A stretch of 64,000 bases of DNA from NCBI RefSeq assembly GCF_011059145.1, contig NZ_JAALLT010000001.1, positions 837,121-901,120 on the forward strand, given 5' to 3'. A program made the position numbers and the translations under genes. The DNA is from Halalkalibaculum roseum (GTDB lineage Bacteria > Bacteroidota > Rhodothermia > Balneolales > Balneolaceae). A model generated the notes under the pieces. It saw nothing but the letters and a program-made list of their open reading frames with translations. It was not told the DNA's origin and made no database searches. Numbering within the stretch: the stretch's first letter is position 1; each line of letters opens with the position of its first letter. Positions 59,688 through 64,000 of this stretch are shown one piece after another.

Positions 59688-61919
59688 TTACTTGAGATAT
59701 CGGTTCAAATACTCGGTGTAGGTTTCATAAAGCAAGTAGTAACTTGCAGAGTTGAAAGATACACCATGGGCGCCGGGCGGATAAATACGTAAATCGGCAT
59801 CAATACCATTTTCAGCTAATGCGGTCATCAACTGCATGGTGTTTTGTACGTGAACATTTTCATCGTAGGCTGAATGAGCAACAAAAAGTTTACCTTTAAG
59901 TTGATCAGCATGCGTGATTGGCGCACTTTGCTTATAACCCTCCGCATTGTTCTCTAGCAGCCCCATATACCGTTCGGTATATATGCTGTCGTAGAGCTTC
60001 CAGTCGGTTACAGGGGCTCCGACGATGCCTAATTTGAAAGCATCCGGATGGGTGAACATCGTGTAGGAACTCATATATCCCCCGTAACTGTGTCCGCGAA
60101 TAGCCATATTTTCGCCATCTACCCAAGGTTTCTGAGCCATATATTTTGCTGTTTCTACAAAATCGTGAGCTTCCCATTTCCCAAGTTGCCTATAAACCAC
60201 TTTTTCGAATTCGCTGCCATAGCCTCCGCTTCCGCGGTTGTTTACATTCACGATAACATACCCTTCCTGGGCAAGATACTGTGCCCACCCCCAGGTTTCA
60301 AAGGTGTTATAAACCCCTTGGGCTCCCGGACCGCCATAAATGGCCATTATCAGAGGGTATTGCTTTTCCGGGTCGAAATTTACCGGCTTGATCACAGAGC
60401 CGTCAAGTTTTTGGCCGTCGGAAGTTGTAAAGCTGAAGAGCTCTTTCGGGGCATATACATGCTCTTGCAGGTACTCTTTAACGGAAGCGTTATCTTCAAG
60501 ACGCTTAAGTAAATCACCTTCCGTGCTTTTCAACTCTACCTGTGTTGGTGTATTGATATTGGAGTAGCTATCCAGGTAATACCGACCATTCGGCCCCATG
60601 GTAATATTGTGGGTACCTTCAGTAGTAGTCAGCTTCTTCTTGTTTTCCCCATTGAAATCAACAGAATAGAGGTGGCGTTGTAGTGGAGAAACCTCAGTTG
60701 AGTTGAAAAATATTTTGTTCTGACCGTAGTCGACTGTATGAACATAGGTTACTTCCCAGTCGCCTTTCGTGACCTGGTTTTTCAGCTTCCCGCTGTAATT
60801 GTAGCGGTATATGTGACTGAAACCGTCGCGGTCGGAAATCCAGAAGAATTCCTTGCTCTGCTTTGGAAAGAAAAACAGGTGGTTGATGCCGGCGAAAAAA
60901 TCAAAAACGTCGATCCATGTTTCGGATTGTTCCTCCATAACCAGACGTCCTTCACCGCTTTTTGTATTATGGAAGGTGAGCTTTAAATGATTTTGTGGCC
61001 TGTTCAAATGTACGACAGCAAGCTGGTTAGCAACAGAAGTCCAGTAAATGCGCGGCACGTATCCGTCTCCGATATCCAGATCCATCCATTGCTTGTCACC
61101 ACTATCAATCTGCACGACTCCTATCTTCACTTTTGGATTCTCATCTCCCACTTTGGGATATGGTATTTGGACGTACTCGGGATGCTGTCCGGAATAGTTG
61201 GTCATCTGGAAGATGTTAACCCGGGTCTCGTCGGTTTGCCAGTAGGCAATACTTTTGCTGTCAGGCGCCCATTCCCATGCTTGGGCAAGGCCGAACTCCT
61301 CTTCATAAACCCAGCCGAACCGTCCGTTGTAGAAGTTGTCACTTCCGCTATCCGTTAGCTGCTTTTCAGTGTCTGTATTAAGATCATGAACATATAGGTC
61401 ACCTTCTCGCTCGTAACCGATTTTTGTGCCATCTGGTGAAAGTTCAGCGGTTCTGGCATCCTCGACTAATAATTGCAAATTATCATCATCTATTGAATAG
61501 AGGTAGTAGTCGGATATACCCGATCTTCGGTACACCGGACGGAAGTTAGATTGAAACACAATGTACTTTGAATCCTTCGACCATTGGAAAGAGCGATAGT
61601 CAAATGACTGTTGGCTGTCAGGGAAGGTGTAATTTTTGTTATTGAAGATCAGCACGTCCTCTTCGGTAGCGGGATTGAAGGCACGGATTTCAGTGCTCTC
61701 AGTGTCACTGTTATATTGCATGTAGGAGTAGCGATCACCATCATCAATCCAGTTAACATTTCGCGGACCCGAAGAACCGCGCAGTTTTGTAGAGGACTGA
61801 AGTGCCTCTTTTACACTGCTGTATTGGGCGTTCTGCTGGGCATTCGAAGTCTGTGGCAGCACCAGCATGAAGGAAAGCAGAATGAAGAGAACCGAAAAAC
61901 GTGTGTGGTGGAGTTGCAT
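59688..61919 (-). CDS. DPP-IV-type S9 family peptidase
   Basis: A 743-residue secreted enzyme. A signal peptide (about 1-28) precedes a beta-propeller (about 40-480: repeated strands such as WSKDSKYIVFQSNF, DGTKIGYEREGDLYVHD, and IFQMTNYSG). The C-terminal alpha/beta-hydrolase (about 490-743) has nucleophile Ser in RGHSYGGYMS, Asp in SAYDENVHVQNT and His in PPGAHGVSF. This is the dipeptidyl peptidase IV arrangement that removes Xaa-Pro dipeptides from peptides. Single gene. Confidence 0.92.
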   Translation of the reverse strand: MQLHHTRFSVLFILLSFMLVLPQTSNAQQNAQYSSVKEALQSSTKLRGSSGPRNVNWIDDGDRYSYMQYNSDTESTEIRAFNPATEEDVLIFNNKNYTFPDSQQSFDYRSFQWSKDSKYIVFQSNFRPVYRRSGISDYYLYSIDDDNLQLLVEDARTAELSPDGTKIGYEREGDLYVHDLNTDTEKQLTDSGSDNFYNGRFGWVYEEEFGLAQAWEWAPDSKSIAYWQTDETRVNIFQMTNYSGQHPEYVQIPYPKVGDENPKVKIGVVQIDSGDKQWMDLDIGDGYVPRIYWTSVANQLAVVHLNRPQNHLKLTFHNTKSGEGRLVMEEQSETWIDVFDFFAGINHLFFFPKQSKEFFWISDRDGFSHIYRYNYSGKLKNQVTKGDWEVTYVHTVDYGQNKIFFNSTEVSPLQRHLYSVDFNGENKKKLTTTEGTHNITMGPNGRYYLDSYSNINTPTQVELKSTEGDLLKRLEDNASVKEYLQEHVYAPKELFSFTTSDGQKLDGSVIKPVNFDPEKQYPLIMAIYGGPGAQGVYNTFETWGWAQYLAQEGYVIVNVNNRGSGGYGSEFEKVVYRQLGKWEAHDFVETAKYMAQKPWVDGENMAIRGHSYGGYMSSYTMFTHPDAFKLGIVGAPVTDWKLYDSIYTERYMGLLENNAEGYKQSAPITHADQLKGKLFVAHSAYDENVHVQNTMQLMTALAENGIDADLRIYPPGAHGVSFNSASYYLLYETYTEYLNRYLK

Positions 61920-61983
61920 AATGACAGTTAGGTTAGCTGTTGATCATTTTGATGTGAATTAAGTAAATAATGTCTAGTCAGAC

Positions 61984-62001
61984 AAGTGCTGTTTAGCACT
62001 T
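61984..62001. other. Hairpin between VIT1-like and S9 genes
   Basis: AAGTGCT-GTTT-AGCACTT: a 7-bp stem with a 4-base loop, embedded in a GTCT/AGAC flank. It lacks a T-run on the VIT1 strand and may be a weak terminator or a recombination/regulatory site. Confidence 0.3.
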
Positions 62002-62080
62002 AGACACTCAGGTAAAAAAGTCTGTATGATTGATTTAATAATTAGCTTTGCTCTGGTAAAAAGCGTAGCTAAGTGTGATT

Positions 62081-62839
62081 TCAAATAATTTTCTCAAGGA
62101 TATTTCCCACATAGTAAGCCAGAATTGCGGCTGCAGATCCCAGAAATAGGGTCTCGGATATACCGATTAAGATGCTTTTCTCATTGACAAACGATTTCAG
62201 CAGTCCTATCAGTATAAAAGCTATGGTGGTAAGCAGTATGGAAGTGAGAAAGAGGTGGCTCATTTCTGTTTCAGTAACATAGTCCATTACATAGATAAGC
62301 AAAGGAATAAAACCTACCATTATAAAAGAGATAAAGGTTACCACTCCCATAGCCAGCGGAGACTTGTTCTGTTTCATCATACCAAGCTCCTCTTTCATCA
62401 TCACGTCTACCCACCGGTCTTTGTCGGATGTGATTACATCAACCACCTCATCCAGCAGCTCTCCTTCAAACCCTTTGGACCTGTAAATTTCTCTTATCTC
62501 TTCCCGTTCTTTATCCGGGATATTTTCTACCTCCCAGTGCTCTATCTGCTCATGTTTTTCAAAGTATTCTCGCTCGCTTTTGTTGGATAGATAACTGCCC
62601 ACCGACATGGAGAAGCCGTCGGCTATAAGGTTGGCAAAGCCCAAAATGATTATAACTGACGAATCCAGACCGGCACCTGCAGAACCTGCAACCACAGCAA
62701 ATGTTGTTACACTACCGTCTATTCCCCCGTAGACAAATTCTCCCAGAAACTCCTGATAACGATGAACCAAGGCTTCCTTACTATGCAAGGTGTGTTCGGG
62801 TGGCTCTTCCTTTTTACGGATATCCTTATTCTCTTCCAT
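62081..62839 (-). CDS. VIT1/CCC1-family iron/manganese transporter
   Basis: A 252-residue membrane protein. The N-terminal part is the VIT1 first domain: [62 protein letters not shown] soluble linker (about 95-150) and three further segments follow. Bacterial members export or store Fe2+/Mn2+. It follows a ZIP transporter on the same strand, with a palindromic site between them. Confidence 0.9.
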   Translation of the reverse strand: MEENKDIRKKEEPPEHTLHSKEALVHRYQEFLGEFVYGGIDGSVTTFAVVAGSAGAGLDSSVIIILGFANLIADGFSMSVGSYLSNKSEREYFEKHEQIEHWEVENIPDKEREEIREIYRSKGFEGELLDEVVDVITSDKDRWVDVMMKEELGMMKQNKSPLAMGVVTFISFIMVGFIPLLIYVMDYVTETEMSHLFLTSILLTTIAFILIGLLKSFVNEKSILIGISETLFLGSAAAILAYYVGNILEKII

Positions 62840-62916
62840 AAGTAGCTTGTCAGCAGAATTTCGCGCTAAGCGTTACTTGTATTCAGGAAGATTCATCTTT
62901 GAGGCAGGATCTTTGG

Positions 62917-62931
62917 TAATGGTAACCATTA
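62917..62931. promoter_or_regulatory. Palindrome in the VIT1-like gene's promoter region
   Basis: TAATGGT-A-ACCATTA, a perfect 7+1+7 inverted repeat 78 bp upstream of the start. It is of the type bound by metal-sensing dimers, but the regulator is unknown. Confidence 0.4.
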
Positions 62932-63016
62932 AAATTTGTGTAGGGAAGTTCCTGTAATAGTCAATCACCTCCAAGGTTGACTCTATAGCATTTTATTGGA
63001 GAATCAGGAGAGACGC

Positions 63017-63766
63017 TTATTCAATAAGTACTTGAAAAAGTATCATCAGTGCTATAGAAAAAGTCACAGCTATGGCTGTACTTCTGGAGCCGATCTCTTT
63101 GTTGGCTTCCGGAATTAGTTCAGCCAGTACCATCCAGATCATGGCACCGCCCGCAAAGCCCAGGCCCATGGGGAGGTATTCTCTGAATATCTCTATGAAC
63201 AAAAAGGCCGGAACGGCCATCAGCGGTTGGGGAAGACTTGAAAAAATACTCCACCAGACTGCTTTGATTGGGGAGGTACCTCGCGGCACCATCACCAGGC
63301 TGATAGCTAATCCTTCGGGGATGTTGTGAATAGCTATCGCGGTTGTGATAAACAAACCCAGGTCGAGGCTGCCACTGAAGGAAACGCCCACACTGACCCC
63401 CTCAGTGAAGGAATGAAGCGTCATAATACCGAGTATAAGAAGAATTTTCTGTGTATCGGCTCTGCTTATGTCGGAGATGCGAAAGTTATTGTTGTATTTA
63501 TCCAATACACGCTGGCTCAGCACGATAAAAATGAGTCCAAGCAGAATTCCACCTACCACCATCCAGACATCATACTCGAGTCCCTCGTAGATCAGGTTGA
63601 AGCTGGCCGCCAGCATTAGTCCCGCAGCTATGGCGTTTGATAAACCGAGCCAATTGCGGCTCATTTTTTTAATGAAGAAGAAGGGAAGAGCCCCCAGGCC
63701 GGTTGCCAAGGCCGTAATCATCGCATAGATGAAAACATCAATGATGGGGTCGCTGAATAAGTTCAT
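63017..63766 (-). CDS. ZIP-family divalent metal transporter
   Basis: 249 residues, eight membrane segments. The ZIP signatures are present: HSFTEGVSVGVSFSG (metal-binding His in TM4) and AIHNIPEGLAISL (TM5, H-N-xPEG). Between TM3 and TM4 the soluble loop is short. ZIP proteins move Zn, Fe or Mn into the cytoplasm. The gene is co-oriented with the VIT1-like gene about 180 bp downstream, so both may be part of one metal-homeostasis group. Confidence 0.93.
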   Translation of the reverse strand: MNLFSDPIIDVFIYAMITALATGLGALPFFFIKKMSRNWLGLSNAIAAGLMLAASFNLIYEGLEYDVWMVVGGILLGLIFIVLSQRVLDKYNNNFRISDISRADTQKILLILGIMTLHSFTEGVSVGVSFSGSLDLGLFITTAIAIHNIPEGLAISLVMVPRGTSPIKAVWWSIFSSLPQPLMAVPAFLFIEIFREYLPMGLGFAGGAMIWMVLAELIPEANKEIGSRSTAIAVTFSIALMILFQVLIE

Positions 63767-63863
63767 TTACGGGTGTCTTCTCGATTTAGAAGCGAATATA
63801 CTAAAGAGAAGGTCGTATTACACCAGGGGATGCAAATTTAGAATGGGATTAAATAGTCTTTTT

Positions 63864-64000
63864 AGTAATGAGTAATGAGTGAGGAGTGAGGCGTTAGGAG
63901 TGAGGAGTGAGGAGTGAAAAGAATCCAACTTCTAACTTCCAGCCTATGCTGGCTACGAAGCTTCAGCGTAGTATACCGGCATCCAGCATCCAGCATCCAA
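63864..64000. repeat. Tandem short repeats at the window edge
   Basis: GAGTGAG/GGAGTGAG units (63864-63918), a CTACG/CGTAG inverted repeat near 63953-63970, then 7-bp GCATCCA units (63979-64000) that run off the window. Confidence 0.5.

Noticed and set aside
63861..64000. Mobile element end
   Set aside because: Only short tandem repeats are visible and the window ends; no transposase gene or terminal inverted repeat can be seen.

Overview
The window reads as a chromosomal segment of a Gram-negative, heterotrophic bacterium of the Bacteroidota/Balneolota/Rhodothermota side of the tree. This is inferred from protein style (secreted proteins with signal peptides ending in 'AQ', DUF4382 lipoproteins, lipobox proteins, a PlpD-like patatin with its own barrel, the AraC family with an MVSLRCK start), from weak Shine-Dalgarno sequences, and from a few TAnnTTTG-type -7 boxes. 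Almost every gene looks like normal core or surface-physiology content. No phage, transposase or CRISPR array was seen. No species-level claim is made.

Layout. 1-3.5 kb: tail of an Orn/Lys/Arg decarboxylase, an ATP-grasp enzyme and a succinate-semialdehyde dehydrogenase (polyamine/GABA-like chemistry). 4-7 kb: a cupin/unknown/AraC mini-cluster and a formate/nitrite-family channel. 7-9 kb: an atypical pyruvate kinase homologue, with a decayed coding remnant beside it and a tRNA-Leu fragment upstream. 9.5-18 kb: barrel protein, Rel, HU-like protein, ruvX-def-fmt, ankyrin protein, GAPDH, tRNA-Pro(CGG) next to an internally deleted tRNA remnant, msrB. 18-22.5 kb: a GAF histidine kinase divergent from a REC / HEAT / membrane glycosyltransferase trio. 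22.5-27.3 kb: OsmC, proC, an OPT transporter and a secreted acetamidase/formamidase.

27.5-43.5 kb is the most interesting part: a complete histidine pathway (hisG-D-C-B-H ... A ... F-IE, all on the minus strand) is broken into three blocks by foreign cargo. Between hisH and hisA sits a TetR-controlled export module (LolA-like carrier, two FtsX permeases, ABC ATPase, outer-membrane barrel). Between hisA and hisF, on the other strand, sit a cupin, two tandem paralogous membrane proteins of no known family and a 34-residue Cys-rich miniprotein. Upstream of hisG there is a short ORF with five His codons among 19, a likely histidine leader peptide. Degenerate 'CTCTGTG' repeats lie at four junctions of this cluster, and one reads through into the N-terminus of the barrel protein.

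43.6-64 kb: small membrane proteins and lipoproteins, a patatin phospholipase with a BamA-like barrel, a DUF3224 protein, two DUF4382 lipoproteins, a YkoF-like thiamine-binding protein, lepA, lepB, rlmN, a peroxiredoxin-like lipoprotein, OsmC, MscS, a large secreted protein, a DPP-IV-type S9 peptidase and two metal transporters (VIT1/CCC1 and ZIP). Convergent gene ends often carry strong hairpin terminators or AT-rich mosaic repeats.
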